DNA of 64,000 bases from Phocoena phocoena (lineage: Eukaryota > Chordata > Mammalia > Artiodactyla > Phocoenidae). Position numbers and translations under genes: made by a program. Every line of letters starts with the position of its first letter. The first letter of the stretch is position 1. Below, piece by piece: positions 1-11,774 of this stretch. The stretch is from contig NC_089220.1 of assembly GCF_963924675.1 (NCBI RefSeq), forward strand, positions 165,898,761 to 165,962,760, read 5' to 3'. The notes below the pieces were generated by a model. It was not told the DNA's origin, searched no databases, and saw only the letters and a list, made by a program, of their open reading frames with translations.

Positions 1-117
1 AAAAGCATACCACCTGGTCCCATGTCCTTGTCGGAGGTGGACTCCAGGTGGATGGTACCCATTTCCTCAGTGGCCAAGGCACTCATCACAGGTGTCTGGG
101 CTCCCTAAGATTATACA
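1..117. other. Edge segment open on both strands; possible exon, unidentified
   Basis: On the minus strand, positions 104 to 1 read without a stop for about 34 codons, including ...EEMGTIHLESTSDKDMGPGG..., and an AG precedes the open stretch. On the plus strand, frame 1 is also open from base 1 to a TAA at 115-117. I recognise neither peptide. The possible minus-strand acceptor has a poor pyrimidine tract, and the other end lies outside the window. It may be an exon edge or chance; no repeat family was recognised. Confidence 0.2.
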
Positions 118-474
118 GCTAATGATCTCCTCACCTGAGCAGCTTCCCCGAGTCTTTGTCTGCAGGGAGATTTATTCCTTGGAGCCTCGTAAAGAGGATA
201 CTGGGATGACGGGCAGGGCTGGTAGATGAGTAGTGGGTACCAATGTGCTGGACTTCTTGTGTCATCCCTCAGTGAGGCCAGTGGTATAACACTAAGAACT
301 AATTTTTAAAAAGCCAAGTCCAAGAAACATGGTTCAAGTCAAACTTTCTGATGGTCTGACTCCATCTAAGGGTTTAACTGAGAATTACCAGAGCAGCGTT
401 TCTGAATCTTTTGGGGGTTATGGGCTCTTTTAGTAAGAAGAATACTGGAAGATATAAACTGAGCAGCTGCTGTG
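118..474. other. Unique sequence, nothing recognised
   Basis: No recognisable repeat, long open frame or RNA feature was seen. Base composition is ordinary for mammalian non-coding DNA. Confidence 0.5.
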
Positions 475-680
475 GACATGCATTGTTCAAAGTGCGTTAC
501 CCAGACACCTGAGATGATCTGGTTTACTCTGCACGGCAACACCTGGCATAGGTACTGTTATTATCCCCCTGTTACAGATAAGGAACTTGAGGCCCCCAAA
601 GATAAGCAACTCACCTGAGGTCTACACTTATGGAAGTAGGTATGATTCAGGCAGTCTGAGTCCAGCCTGCCCTTAAACAC
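475..680 (-). repeat. MIR SINE fragment, antisense
   Basis: The plus strand carries the reverse complement of the MIR core and tail: TTATTATCCCCCTGTTACAG followed by a degraded 'ataaggaacttgaggc' block and a region resembling 'gcagtctgagtccagcc'. MIR is an ancient tRNA-derived SINE common to mammals. The copy is diverged, as expected for its age. Confidence 0.75.
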
Positions 681-1724
681 CATTCAGAACTGCCCAGGGC
701 AGCCCTTTGATAACCTGATTAAAGTCATTGAGCTGTCTCTCCAGAAAAATATGCACATGGATGTACACACAAAAATCAGCATATCATCTTCACAGTGTTC
801 TGAGAGTTTCTGAGTTTCTTCCAAATAGATTAAGAGCCACTGCTTCTGAAGACTGAATGATGGAATATCATTCAGGACGTTCTTGGAAATATTTCTCTCA
901 TCAGGACTTTGTGAGACTGGAGAGCAGAGAGCCGAGGGCCCCAGTCGATGGCAGCACCCGGGGTATAGACGTGCTAGGTTGCAGGTGAAGGACACAGGTC
1001 CATGAGCTTTTACAGTCAGGTAAGATGAGGGTAAGGTGAGAGTCCTCTCGTGAAAGCTGTCCTTCTCATAAAGTTTAGAAGACGGTCACTGAGTGGGTGG
1101 CTCCCTCCCTGCACAAGCAGAGAAGTTGGCCAGGGAATCCCTGCAGAAAACTGCTCAGGGATGTCCCAACACATGGATGAATGAGTGATTGAGGCTCCAG
1201 TGGTTTTGCCTACAATAACCATTTTAGCCAGGAAGTAATTGTTCCAGTAACACCACGTTGGCCATACGAAAATTTCAGTAAAGCAGCTGCAGTGTATCTT
1301 CCTTTTAAATGGTGTGGTTTCCTGACAACCTCCCTAGATGAACTCTGCAAAATGTGCCCCCAGATATCTGATTGACTTGACCCGTTGCATAGAATTGGTG
1401 CATCCGAGCAACTAAAGGTTGGAGGATCTCTGAGACTGATGATGGGATTTTGATTTTAGAAGAGTTGACCTAACACTATTCTTTCTACTCTTCTCAATTG
1501 TCTGTTGAAGCAATATCTCCTGACAATAAAACCAAGAACAGAAGAGAAACTTGCCTTTTTTCTTATCAATCACATGGAAGTCAACCAGAGGGTGAAGTCA
1601 TTGGTCTACCACCTGAAAAGAGGGTCCTGACATTGACCCTTGAAGTGGTTTACGAAGCAGTTCTGAGTAAGCCTTAGTAACCATGGAGTGATATTGAGTT
1701 CATAGAGCTTTCCAAAAATAATAA
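681..1724. other. Unique sequence with no recognised gene
   Basis: Two short antisense open frames (684-995 and 1016-1222) lie here. They lack homology I can recognise and have no splice or promoter context. I see no repeat family in this stretch. Confidence 0.45.
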
Positions 1725-1900
1725 TGCTCGTTATAGCTGATGGTGTGACAGTACTCTTCTAAGACCTTTGCATGGGTAATTTAATTTATTCTCCACACCC
1801 CATGAGTTTATTACTATTATTACCATCCTTATTGTACAAATAAAGGAACTGAAGCCCTTTCCACAAAGTGCGCAAGCATTTTATGCCAGTCAGATTTCTC
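1725..1900 (-). repeat. MIR-like SINE fragment, antisense
   Basis: A block with 'ttactattattaccatcc' followed by 'aataaaggaactgaag' matches the reverse complement of the MIR 3' half ('ctcagtttcc...ggggataataatag'). The copy is diverged. Confidence 0.65.
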
Positions 1901-2084
1901 TACAAGGTGATCGAAGGTACTTTTCCATGTGGAAAATCTGGACTACAGCTGACTCAAAGACCTAAAAAGACAGAATATCAGAATATTTTAAAATTATAAA
2001 GTTTAGAAGGGATCTCTGATAGAACAGTGGACTTATAATTTGGAGTAACAAGTAATAGCCGTCATTAAAAAAATGCTATGGACT

Positions 2085-2212
2085 GGGAATTCCCTGGCAG
2101 TCCAGTGGTTAGGACTCGGTGCTTTCACTGCAGTAGCCTGGGTTCAGTCCCTGTTTGGGGAACTAAGATCTCACAAGCTGCGCAGCACGGCCACAAAAAA
2201 AAAAAAAAAGGT
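2085..2212 (+). repeat. CHR-type SINE, short form
   Basis: It begins GGGAATTCCCTGGCAGTCCA and ends in an A-run after 'gcgcagcacggccac'. The tRNA-like head and overall length fit the short CHR-1-like cetartiodactyl SINE. It is flanked by a perfect 8-bp target-site duplication, TATGGACT, at 2077-2084 and 2213-2220, which fixes both ends of the insertion. Confidence 0.9.
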
Positions 2213-2339
2213 TATGGACTCACAAATGCCTTGCGGTGATACTGAGGTGTACCACCCAGGCCCAGCTGCAGGCCAAAGGCTGCGTTTCCCCAGCTGCTGG
2301 GTGTGTCACTGCTGAAGGCTCTCAGCCGAGCCCCTCTTA

Positions 2340-2640
2340 CGCCAGGGGCAGCCAACATCCTATGGTGGTCAGGTCTGAGGTGTAAAGACCCAGCCCCCTG
2401 CCTCACCCTTGGATGTCTCTGAAAGGCCACCCCAGCTCCAGAGCTTCCTCCGGGATCAACTGAGGCTTCTTTGGTTCCTAAGGAGCAGTTCAGCTCCTGC
2501 CTCTCCTCTGTCCTGCTGCCCTCGCACCCTAGAACAGAACTCCTCCCAAGGACACACTTTAATAAACATTGTGCAAACACATTTTGATCTCAGAATCTGT
2601 TTCTTGGGGAACCTGACCTATGATTTCTATCTTCGTTTAC
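2340..2640 (+). repeat. Probable ancient LTR 3' end, family not assigned
   Basis: A polyadenylation signal AATAAA lies at 2561-2566. It is followed by a tail resembling the 'tctgtttcttggggaacc' plus 'tgacctatga' ends of old mammalian LTRs. The 5' side is not clearly bounded. The assignment rests on memory of similar consensus tails. Confidence 0.45.
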
Positions 2641-2662
2641 GATTTTCCTTTCTTCAATTTTA

Positions 2663-3991
2663 TTTTATTTTTTAATTTTTATTGAAATATAGTTGATTTA
2701 CAATGTGTCAGTTTCTGCTGTACAGCAAAGTGATTCAGTTATACATATAGATACACATTCTTTTTTAATATTCTTTTCCATTATGATTTATCATAAGATA
2801 TTTAATATAGTTCTCTGTGCTATACAGTAGGACCTTTTTGTTTATCCATTCTATACATAAAAGTTTACATCTGCTGACCCCAACCTCTCACTCCATCCTT
2901 CCCCCAACCCCCTTCCCCTTCTCAGCCACCAGTCTGTTCTCTGTGTCCATGATTCTGTTTCTGTTTCATGGGTAGGTTTATTTGTGTCATATTTTAGATT
3001 CCACATATAAGTGATATCATATGGTTTTTGTCTTTCTGTTTTTGACTTACTTCACTTAGTATGACAATCTCTAGATCCATCCATTGTTGCTGCAAATGGC
3101 ATGATTTTGTTCTTTTTATGGCTGAGTCGTATTCCACTGTATATATGTACCACATCTTCTTTATCCATTCATCTGTTGATGGACATTTAGGTTGTTTCCA
3201 TGTCTTGGCTATTGTGAATAGTGCTGCTGTGAATGTAGGGGTGCATGTATCTTTTTGAATTATAGTTTTGTCTGGATATATGCCCAGGAGTGGGATTGCC
3301 GGATCATACAGCAACTCTATTTTTAGTTTTCTGAGGAATCTCCATACTGTTTTCCATGGTGGCTGCATCAGCTTACATTCCTACCAACAGTGTAAGAGGG
3401 TTCCCTTTTCTCCACACCCTCTCCAGCATTTGTTATTGTAAACTTTTTAATGATGGCCATTCTGACCAGTGTGAGGTGTTACCTCTTTGTAGTTTTGATT
3501 TGCATTTCTCTAATAATTGGCGATGTTGAGCATCTTTTCATGTGCCTATTGGCCATCTGTATGTCGTCTTTGGAGAAATGTCTAGGTGGTCTGCCCATTT
3601 TTCAATTGGGTTGTTTATTTTTTTGTTGTTGAGTTGTATGAGCTGTTGGTATATTTTGGAAATTAATCCTTTGTTGGTCACATCGTTTGCAAATATTTTC
3701 TCCCATTCTGTAAGTTGTCTTTTTGTTTTGTTTATGGTTTCATTTGCTGTGCAAAAGCTTGTAAGTTTGATTAGGTCCCATTTGTTTATTTTTGTTTTTA
3801 TTTTTATTACCTTGGGAGACTGACCTAAGAAAATTGGTTCGATTTGTGTCAGAGAATGTTTTGCCTATGATCTCTTCTAGGAGTTTTATGGTGTCATGTC
3901 TTAGGTTTAAGTCTTTAAGCCATTTTGAGTTCATTTTTGTGCATGGTGAGAGTGTGTGTTCTAACTTCATTGATTTACATGTGGCTGTCCA
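2663..3991 (-). mobile_element. 5'-truncated L1 (LINE-1), antisense, with 16-bp TSD
   Basis: The left end is the T-rich reverse complement of the poly-A tail and the 3' UTR. Next comes the end of ORF2 read on the minus strand (2994-3368: ...[20 protein letters not shown]...), then an upstream ORF2 piece at 3740-3970 in another frame. The ORF2 end is therefore broken by frameshifts and the copy is dead. A perfect 16-bp target-site duplication, CCTTTCTTCAATTTTA, lies at 2647-2662 and 3992-4007. The L1 machinery normally acts by target-primed reverse transcription, and the element keeps only its last ~1.3 kb. Confidence 0.95.
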
Positions 3992-4188
3992 CCTTTCTTC
4001 AATTTTAAATCAATGAAAGATTGCTTTCTCATTTCACACAAGATATCTGTTAAATTAGTTTTTTATGAATAGATCTATTCTTCTTATATTCCACTGCTTT
4101 ATGGAAGAAATACATCTGTAATTGCATCTTGATAAAGCTACTATGAGAATGCCATGATTTTACTTTGTGGCTTTGTATGCACACAACA

Positions 4189-4190
<2 letters not shown>

Positions 4191-4222
<32 letters not shown>
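4191..4222. repeat. (CA)n microsatellite
   Basis: About 16 uninterrupted CA units are preceded by an imperfect 'acaacacc' lead-in. A tract this pure is likely to be length-polymorphic. Confidence 0.95.
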
Positions 4223-4224
<2 letters not shown>

Positions 4225-6431
4225 TGACCAAGAAATTAATATATGTGCGTTTATACAAAATTAAAATCATATGTAACTTCATGAAATATTGATATAAATT
4301 TGAACAAAAATATAAACATAAAGGTAAAAATGTTTTACATACATAAAATCATTATGTGGAACTCTGTAGACATATAGACTAAATATAAACAAACTATAGA
4401 CACACAGACAAGAACATAGCCGTGGGCATAGATATGCATTTTCACTGTTGGATCGTGTTTTCAGAATAACACTTCTTTTTCTCTGCACTGCGGGCACTTC
4501 ACCTTTCTCAGGAGGGTAGGTGAAGTGCAGCTCTTTACTTACAGCCGAAATCAGCTGCTGGGGTAGTTCAGGGAAGGTTATAACTATGTGCTGCAGATAT
4601 GCTGCAGAATACTGCAGGGCGGTGAGTACATCTTTCTTTCTGAGCCTTTTGTCAAGGGCTTGCTTTCTGTAGAGGCGAGCATGCTACAGAGTTGGGTGAG
4701 AGGCCCCTTTGAACATCCTGAATTTCTTCTCTTCGTCTGAGTGCGGGCCAGAAGAGCCACTCACTCAGATGCTTTGTATCTAACATGATACACAACCAGA
4801 TTTTTTGAAACATATGAATAAATGTTGGTCTCTTCCTTGGGCAAACTTTTTTTTCCCATTTTTTAAAAAGAGACTATATGTGTGGGCAATATGAACACGA
4901 GTCTTGTCCTTGGTACTCCTATCAGTCTGTATCTTGCCCTGAGTTGCTTTTTCAGTGCAGCATTAGAGAGATCCGCACTCCCTTGCCAGTGGCTCTTACA
5001 CCAGTGGTGTGTACTGATGAGAGACCTGGCGGAATGAAAGTGTGTAGTCTGAGACAGCATCATTCCTGTTAGTCCTGTAGTCAGCTAAGCCAGTCTCATG
5101 TGTTGAATGAAACCTAATTTGAACTCAAGACCAGGACCCTGGAAGAGGACAGTGAAAGGTAAATTCTTTTAGTTAAGGTCTCTGATCATCTGAGCAGATG
5201 GAATTCTCATCTTGGGAATTCCCATGACATTCAACCTAGAGATGCTTGACAGCTAATTGAGGGGTGTGTGAGTGTGTGTGTGTATGCGAGAAGAGTGAAA
5301 AGGTGTAGAATGGGACAGGGGTGTTGAAAAGAATGTTGTCATTGATGAGTCATGTGACAATATCCCCACAGGTAAAAAGGATGCATAGCTATGTGCAAAT
5401 TAAAAGTGACGGATAAAAAAAGTCCAAATTGAAAAATAAACAAGAAATGAATGATAAATTGTGAATAATTTTTTCTACATTAAACTGGCCATACTTTTGG
5501 ATACTAGCATAAACTGGAGACTCAGATGGTAATTTTCCATTTCTTCAGATCCTACCCTGATTACTAAAACTCTATTTACCTTTGTGATGACCTTCTAATT
5601 TTATATTCATCAGCCTTCCTAAGGATACCATTTTACATTCTCATGAATTATGCTGTGAGAAGAAAATTCTCAAACATCTGGGTGGGGTTTTTTTTGGGTA
5701 TTCACATTTCATATTCTATTACTTGCCTCTGTCATCTCTTCTAGGAATAATGATTTTTTGCTAACCTAGTTGAATCTTCTTAGGTTTGAACCAACTGCCT
5801 TTACTCTTTTGAATGAGTTTAATTTGCGCTGCAACTTTTTCTTTTTGCCGACTCTTCGAAGATTGCAATCAACTCCTTTTTGGCCTTCACTGTACATTTT
5901 CAAGTTATTGATTCACTTGCTATGTGGTATATAAATGAAGCTTACAAATGCAGTTTCTTTGGTTCTTTGGGTTTTTTTTTTCCCTTCAGCTCTCTGATGT
6001 CCCAGCAATTCTAACTCTACATTCACAATATCTCGGCCCATTAGCAGCTAGGATTTGTTTGAGCACGGTGAACTATATTTCTTTGCTCTAATGAAGCACA
6101 CAAAATATAACTGCTATCTCCACAGCAGGCTACCCTTTCTAAAGAGGGCAGAGCAAATGTGCTCTGAGAGCAGAGAATGCTCTTAATGAACTCAGAGGGT
6201 ATGAAACTCAACAGTTCATGTTCACTGGGTCAGCTGCTCCTGTCTTCACAGAACCCTACTGGCCTTTTGAATGGACACATTCACTCTCTTCTTTGAGTTT
6301 TGGTTAGTTTTGTGCATTGGTGACCTGGATAACACAGTCAGCTATGGTTTCAAACCCCATTTTCTGAAATGGAAGATTCAGAGATTTTGAAGAGTTCACA
6401 GCCTGAATGAAGGTCACAAAATATCGTGACT
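4223..6431. other. Unique sequence, no recognised gene or repeat
   Basis: About 2.2 kb without a repeat I can name. It contains a short imperfect TG tract near 5265-5285 and T-runs near 5690 and 5970. The open frames present (4279-4497 minus, 4863-5063 minus, 4878-5072 plus) are short and have no recognisable product. Confidence 0.45.
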
Positions 6432-7258
6432 CGATAGATACAATGGAATATTATTCAGCCATTAAAAAGAGTGAAATAATGCCATTTGCAGCAACATGGA
6501 TGGACCTAGAGATTGTCATACTGAGTGAAGTAAGTCAGGCAGAGAAAGAGAAATATCGTATGATATAGCTTATATGCAGAAGCTAAAAAAAAAAATGGTA
6601 CAAATAAACTTACTTACAAAACAGCAACAGATTCACAGAGAACGAACTTATGGTTACCATCGGGGAAGGGTTGGGGAGAGGGATAGTTAGGGAGTTTGGG
6701 ATTGACATGTACACACTACTGTGTTTAAAATGGATAACCAGGACTTCCCTGGTGGCGCAGTAGTTAAGAATCCGCCTGCCAATGCAGGGGACACGGGTTC
6801 GAGCCCTGGTCCAGGAAGATCCCACATGCACCACAGCTACTGAGCCCGAACACCACAGCTACTGAAGCGCGTGTGCCTAGAGCCCCTGCTCTGCAACCAG
6901 AGAAGCCACCATAATGAGAAGCCCACGCACTGCAACGAAGAGTAGCCTCTGCTCACCACAACTAGAGAAAGCCCGTGCACAGCAATGAAGACCCAACGCA
7001 GCCAAAAATAAATAAATGAGTAAAAAATTTTTAAAAAGGTGTCTTAAAAAAATAAAATAAAATGGATAACCAACAAGGACCTACTGTATAGCACAGGGAG
7101 CTCTGCTCAGTATTATGTAACAACCTAACTGGGAAAAGAATTTGAAAAAGAATAGATATATATGTATAACTGAATCACTTTGTTGTACACCTGAAACTAA
7201 CATAACATTGTTAATCAACTGTAGTCCAATATAAAATAAAAAGTTAAAAAAAAAAAGA
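6432..7258 (+). mobile_element. L1 3' end, sense, split by a SINE
   Basis: The last codons of ORF2 start near 6432 (...ATMDLEIVILSEVSQ-like), followed by the 3' UTR and a poly-A tail ending near 7258. A CHR SINE at 6741-7058 interrupts it: the sequence on either side (AAAATGGATAACCA at 6727-6740 and 7059-7072) is the SINE's TSD, and the L1 3' UTR resumes without loss. No TSD for the L1 itself was found. Confidence 0.9.
6741..7058 (+). repeat. CHR-type SINE, long form, nested in L1
   Basis: It begins GGACTTCCCTGGTGGCGCAG and has the tRNA-like B-box region GGTTCGAGCCC. It then carries the extended body with repeated 'ccacagctactgaa' units and an A-rich tail. A perfect 14-bp TSD, AAAATGGATAACCA, flanks it. 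It is younger than the L1 it interrupts. Confidence 0.95.
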
Positions 7259-8099
7259 AATAGAAATTGGATGTAGAAGCCACATCCAAGTGAAGTTTCT
7301 TAAAATAACGATGTGCTGTTACATGGAATGTTGGGGGACAAAGCCCGGGCTGTTATTGCCGGAGCATGGGGGAGGGGAATGGATTAGGGATATATTTCTG
7401 GTGAAGTCTGGGAGCCAGAATCCCACCTGGATGGGGCATTTTAAAAATAGCCAGATAAGGAGATTGACATGATCCTTCAAGAAGATACATGCCCATCAAA
7501 GGCAATGCGATCATATTTGTGTTTGGAAGTATCGGATGAATATGTCTGAGTTGATGTGAAAGAGCTTCATTGCCTTTCACTTCAACACACAGGAATGTCA
7601 GAAAATTATGAAAATGTAATATCTGGACCAAGTTCAAAATCAAGAAATGGGACTCCTCAGCTGTCAGGAATAAAGAAGAACTCAAAGTCAGATCAGTGAG
7701 CAGGAACTGAAGCTTAAATGGACCGTGAGAGAAAGCAAGAAGGATGCAGGCCTTAACTGCTGCAACTGAAGTTTTAAGTCCCGCCAGAGAGGGAGTTTAA
7801 GCCACAATCTCAGATCTGAGCTACATGCACCAAACCAGGAGTCACAGTGGGCTGCCTAGCTGCCTAGCTCATTAAAAACAGTACAAGAAAACTGTGCACT
7901 GGCTCAGAGACTTGGTGACAAAGCTCTAGGGCAATAGGGGAAAATATCACCAAAGAGAAATGAGAACTCCAGGCTATTGTCACTGCAGAGTTATACTATC
8001 TAGGTGACAGGGAACTCAGTATTGAGAGATTAACATGAAAAACGGTTCTGGAGGAGGAGGAAGTAGTAAACCTCTAGCAGAAGCATCTACAGCCATCAC
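7259..8099. other. Unassigned sequence, possibly upstream part of an old L1M
   Basis: There is no gene. The purine-rich plus strand from about 7690 blends into the L1M-like stretch that follows, but no diagnostic block was recognised. An antisense frame at 7353-7685 has no recognisable product. Confidence 0.35.
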
Positions 8100-9330
8100 A
8101 TTGATACTCATCCCAATAGAACTCTAATGGAAAACAACCCCACTGAAAATGAGGTCACCCTCAAAAGGTATAAACCATAAGGATAATGAAGTACCATTGA
8201 GAGAATTAGAAGATCCAGCAAATGGTAGGATGTAGGTTCCAAGAACTAGAAATGATAGAATAACCAGACACATCAACATATGTATATTTAGAATGTTCAA
8301 AGAACTAAAGAAAATAAGAAACACCACAGGGCAAGTACAGAACTGTATAGAAGTAGGTATATTTGAAAATAACCAACAGACTTTCTAAAATTAGAACTGT
8401 AGTCATTTAAATAAAAAAGGTAATTGGGTGGAATAATAGACCAAACAGATACAAATGAATTGGAATATTAATCTGAGGAAATAATGGAGAATTTAGTGCA
8501 GAAAGGTAGAGATGGAAAATATGTAAGTGAAGTTAGGTTCTATCAAACTCTCAAAAGCCAGAGATGAACAGAGAAAGGCCAAAAGAGAGTCTATCACAAG
8601 GCATGTGTAAGAATATTTATGACAGGATTATTCATCATAGTTCCAACTGGGGACAACCCAAATGTCCATTATGTAGTGTATACATACAATGGAGTCCTAT
8701 ACAGCAATGAAAAAAATTACCGACTACTAAATGCAACAACATGGATGAACCCCATAGATATAATGCTGAGTGCAAGAAGTCAGATACAAAAGAGAACTCC
8801 TTTCGTTCATTCTTTCTTTTTTTCTTTCTTTTCTTCTATTCAGCTAGCATTCAAAAAATAGGCAAAATTAATCTGTGGTGATAGAGGTTAAAATAGTGGT
8901 GATGGAGGGCAATGACTAGGAGGGGGCAGGTGCAAAGGAGGTTCTGACAATGCCTATATCTTTTTTTTTTTTTATTTGCGGTACACGGGCCTCTCAATGC
9001 TGTGGCCTCTCCTGTTACGGAGCACAGGCTCCGGACGCGCAGGCTCAGCGGCCATGGCTCACGGGCCCAGCCGCTCCGCGGCATGTGGGATCTTCCCACA
9101 CCGGGGCACAAACCCATGTCCCCTGCATCGGCAGGCAGACTCTAAATCACTGCGCCACCAGGGAAGCCCTGACAATGCCTATATCTTGATCTAAGGGGTA
9201 GTGACACAAGTGTGTTCAGTTTGTAAATATTTCATCAAGACATACCTTTAAGATAAGTGCCATTTATTGTATTTATCTTATACCTCAGTGATAAAGTTAG
9301 CAAGCAAACAAATAAATATAAAACACAAAG
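8100..9330 (+). mobile_element. Ancient L1M fragments (5' region plus 3' end), sense
   Basis: 8100-8600 resembles the L1M 5' region, with a block like 'gagatggaaaatatg' preceded by 'gaggaaataatggag'. 8600-8860 encodes the end of ORF2: 'caacccaaatgtccatt', 'tacaatggagtcctatac', 'acaacatggatgaacccc'. The 3' UTR follows to about 9330, with a 'gtgtgttcagtttgt' block. The missing middle implies an internal deletion or two separate insertions. A SINE splits the 3' UTR at 8963-9169. Confidence 0.7.
8963..9169 (-). repeat. CHR-type SINE (~200 bp), antisense, nested in L1M
   Basis: The reverse complement of the ~200-bp CHR form: a T-run at the left, 'gcggtacacgggcctctca', and at the right the inverted tRNA-like head ending CCACCAGGGAAGCCC. 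A perfect 18-bp TSD, TGACAATGCCTATATCTT, lies at 8945-8962 and 9170-9187. Confidence 0.97.
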
Positions 9331-9659
9331 CGATACTATATAGTGTTTATGGATACATAGTATATATACATATATCTGTAATCGTGTGTGTGTGTGTATT
9401 GACATATGCGTGTAGGTGTGTCTTAAAAGTATAGATACTGGAATTATACACCCAAATTCGTAAAATTGTCTCTGGGGCAGGAGGGAAAGGAGTAGGGCTG
9501 GAAAGGGAACAAAGGTGAATTCAGTTTTATCTGAAATGCTTCATTTCTTCTTAGAAAAAAAATATATTTACAGCAAAAGCTACATTGTGTTAATTCTTTG
9601 TTTTTTTCTTACATGATTTTCTGTATGAGTGTTTTAAACTTTTTAAAACACACAGTTAA
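9331..9659. other. AT-rich sequence with a short TG tract
   Basis: A short imperfect TG run lies near 9385-9400 within AT-rich DNA. Nothing else was recognised. Confidence 0.5.
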
Positions 9660-9828
9660 AATGAGAGGAGAGTTCATCCTTACTGCGACATGGAGATGAG
9701 AATTGGAGGGCGAAGACTGGAATTAGAGGCGTGATTTAGGAAATGGTTGTACTATTTTACATGAAAGATGGTGAAGGCATGAACCAGGGCGATAGTAGAG
9801 GGAAGAGAGTGGAACATTAATCCCAGAG

Positions 9829-9955
9829 GCTTTTTTTTTTTTTTTTGGCTGAGTCACGTGGCATGCAGGATCTCAGTTCCCCAACCGGGGATCAAACCCG
9901 TGCCCCCTGCAGTGGAAGTGCAGAGTCTTAACCCCTGGACCACCAGGGAAGTCCC
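9829..9955 (-). repeat. CHR-type SINE, short form, antisense, nested in L2
   Basis: A T-run is followed by the inverse of the short CHR body, ending CCACCAGGGAAGTCCC. A perfect 10-bp TSD, AATCCCAGAG, lies at 9819-9828 and 9956-9965. Confidence 0.95.
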
Positions 9956-10261
9956 AATCCCAGAGATAATTAAGAGGTTGGATTATAAGACCTTTGCAGT
10001 GGCCCGAGTTGGGAGACAAGGCAGTGAGCAGACCCACAGGAAATTCTGAGGTTTCTAACCTGCTTTCTGAGAGTATGCCGTGCATGTACTATCTGAGAGG
10101 TGGTAACAGGAAGAGTGTGCATTTGGTATAGCTACAAGGGGAGCGGTAGAGCAGGAGTGGAGGATTAAAATACTGTTTGAAACTTAAGTTTGAGATGTTA
10201 ACTGGACACCCAGGTGGATATTTACATAAGGCGATTGGAAATATAGATCTGATTTGGTAGA

Positions 10262-10318
10262 TAAATATATATATAATATATATAAATTATATATATAATA
10301 TATAAATAATGAAGTTAT
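10262..10318. repeat. AT-rich low-complexity tract
   Basis: Alternating T and A with near-palindromic blocks. It is probably replication-slippage-prone simple sequence. Confidence 0.8.
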
Positions 10319-10584
10319 ATGACTACTTCAGGAAAGGCAATGGAGGAATGTCAATCCCTATTTCTTGTTCTTCGTAATGTTGTGAGAGAATATATTTATA
10401 ATTTAGATAATTAGGTGTATATACACGGTAACTATTACCAGTAGCATATATTAGTGTCAGTTCACGTGAACTTGGAAACAAGGGGTTCCCTTTGTGTCTT
10501 CCATTGTGCTTAACACAAGCGGTAGTAGGAGCTTAGCATAAGGTTGATGGATGAAATAATGAGAATAATTAATCTTGCTCCTTT

Positions 10585-11690
10585 GGTTTTTTAAAATCAG
10601 CTTCATTGGGATATAGTTCACATATCATACAATTCACTCAAAGTGCACAATTCACTGGCTTTTAGTATATTCACGGAATTGTGCAACCATCACCACAATC
10701 TTAGAACTTTATCCCTATCCCAGAAAGAAGCCCCATGTCTAGTAGCTGTCACCCACTTCAACACACCTCCCCCAATCCACTTCCCACCCTAGCCTTAGTT
10801 AACTACCAATCTATTTCCTATCTCTCTCTCTAGACTTGCCTATTCTGCATATTTCATATAACTGGAATCACGCAATATGTAGTTCTTTATGACTGACTGC
10901 TTTCCCTTGCAAGGTTCATCCGTGTTGCAACACAGATCAGTACTTTATTTCTTTTTATTGCTGAATAGTAGTCCCTTGTATGGGTATATCACATTTTATT
11001 TATCCATTTATTGGTTGATGGATAATTGGGTTGTTTTCACTTTGGCTATTATGAATAATACTGTTATGAACATTCATGTACAAATTTTTGTGTGGACATG
11101 TGTTTTCGTTTCTCTTGGTTATGTACCTAGGAGTGGAATAGCTGGACCATATGGTAAATTACTGCTTAACCATTTGAGGAACCACTAGATTATTTTCCAA
11201 AGTAGCTGCACCACCAGCAGTGTGTGAGGGTTCCAATTTCTCTACATACTCTCCAGTGCTTACTATTATTTGATGTTTTGACTATAGCCATCCTAGTGGG
11301 TGTGAAGTGGTATTTCACTGTGGTTTGGGTTTGCATTTCCTTGGTGGCTAATCATGTGAGCATCTTTTCCTGTGTCTATTGGGCATCTGTATGTCTTCTC
11401 TGGACAACTGTATCAGTTCCTTTGACCATTTTTCAAAATAGGTTATTTGTCTTTTTATTAATGCATTGTAATAGCTCTTTATATATCCTAGATACAATTC
11501 CCTTAGAAGACATGTGGTTTGCAAAAATTTCTTCCTAATCTGTGAGTTGTCTTTTCACTTTCTTGATGGTAACCCTTGAAGCACAAAATTTTGATGATGT
11601 TCAGCTTATTTATTTTGTTTGTTTGTTTGTTGCTGGTGTGATTTGATGTCATATCTAAGAAACCATTGCCTAATCCAAGGTCACTCTCCC
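10585..11690 (-). mobile_element. Ancient L1M (L1MA/MB-like) 3' end, antisense
   Basis: The plus strand shows typical inverse L1M 3' UTR ('gtgcacaattcactggcttt') and inverse ORF2 end ('ggttgatggataattgggtt', 'ctaggagtggaatagctgg'). The many changes from younger copies in this window put it in the old placental layer. Confidence 0.85.
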
Positions 11691-11774
11691 TTGGTTTTTA
11701 AAAAATAACTTTTATTACTGTTTGGTTACCTTGAGAAACTTTGTTTTGTTTCATGACAGCCCTTTTTTAATGTA

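Larger units (their letters stand above)
9660..10560 (+). repeat. L2 (LINE-2) remnant, sense, split by a SINE
   Basis: Characteristic L2 blocks occur in order: 'gcagtggcccgagttgggaga', then 'aagtttgagatgttaactgg' with 'acacccaggtggatattta', and a 3'-end-like block near 10490-10560 ('gtgcttaacacaagcggtag'). An AT-rich tract at 10262-10318 and a SINE at 9829-9955 interrupt it. Confidence 0.65.

Noticed and set aside
135..159. 25-bp minus-strand segment between an AG acceptor and a GTGAGG donor, like a micro-exon
   Set aside because: AG and GTGAGG this close occur often by chance; the length is not a multiple of three and no neighbouring exon is identifiable.
4191..4222. CA tract as a Z-DNA or regulatory element
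   Set aside because: An ordinary dinucleotide microsatellite; nothing in the context supports a special role.
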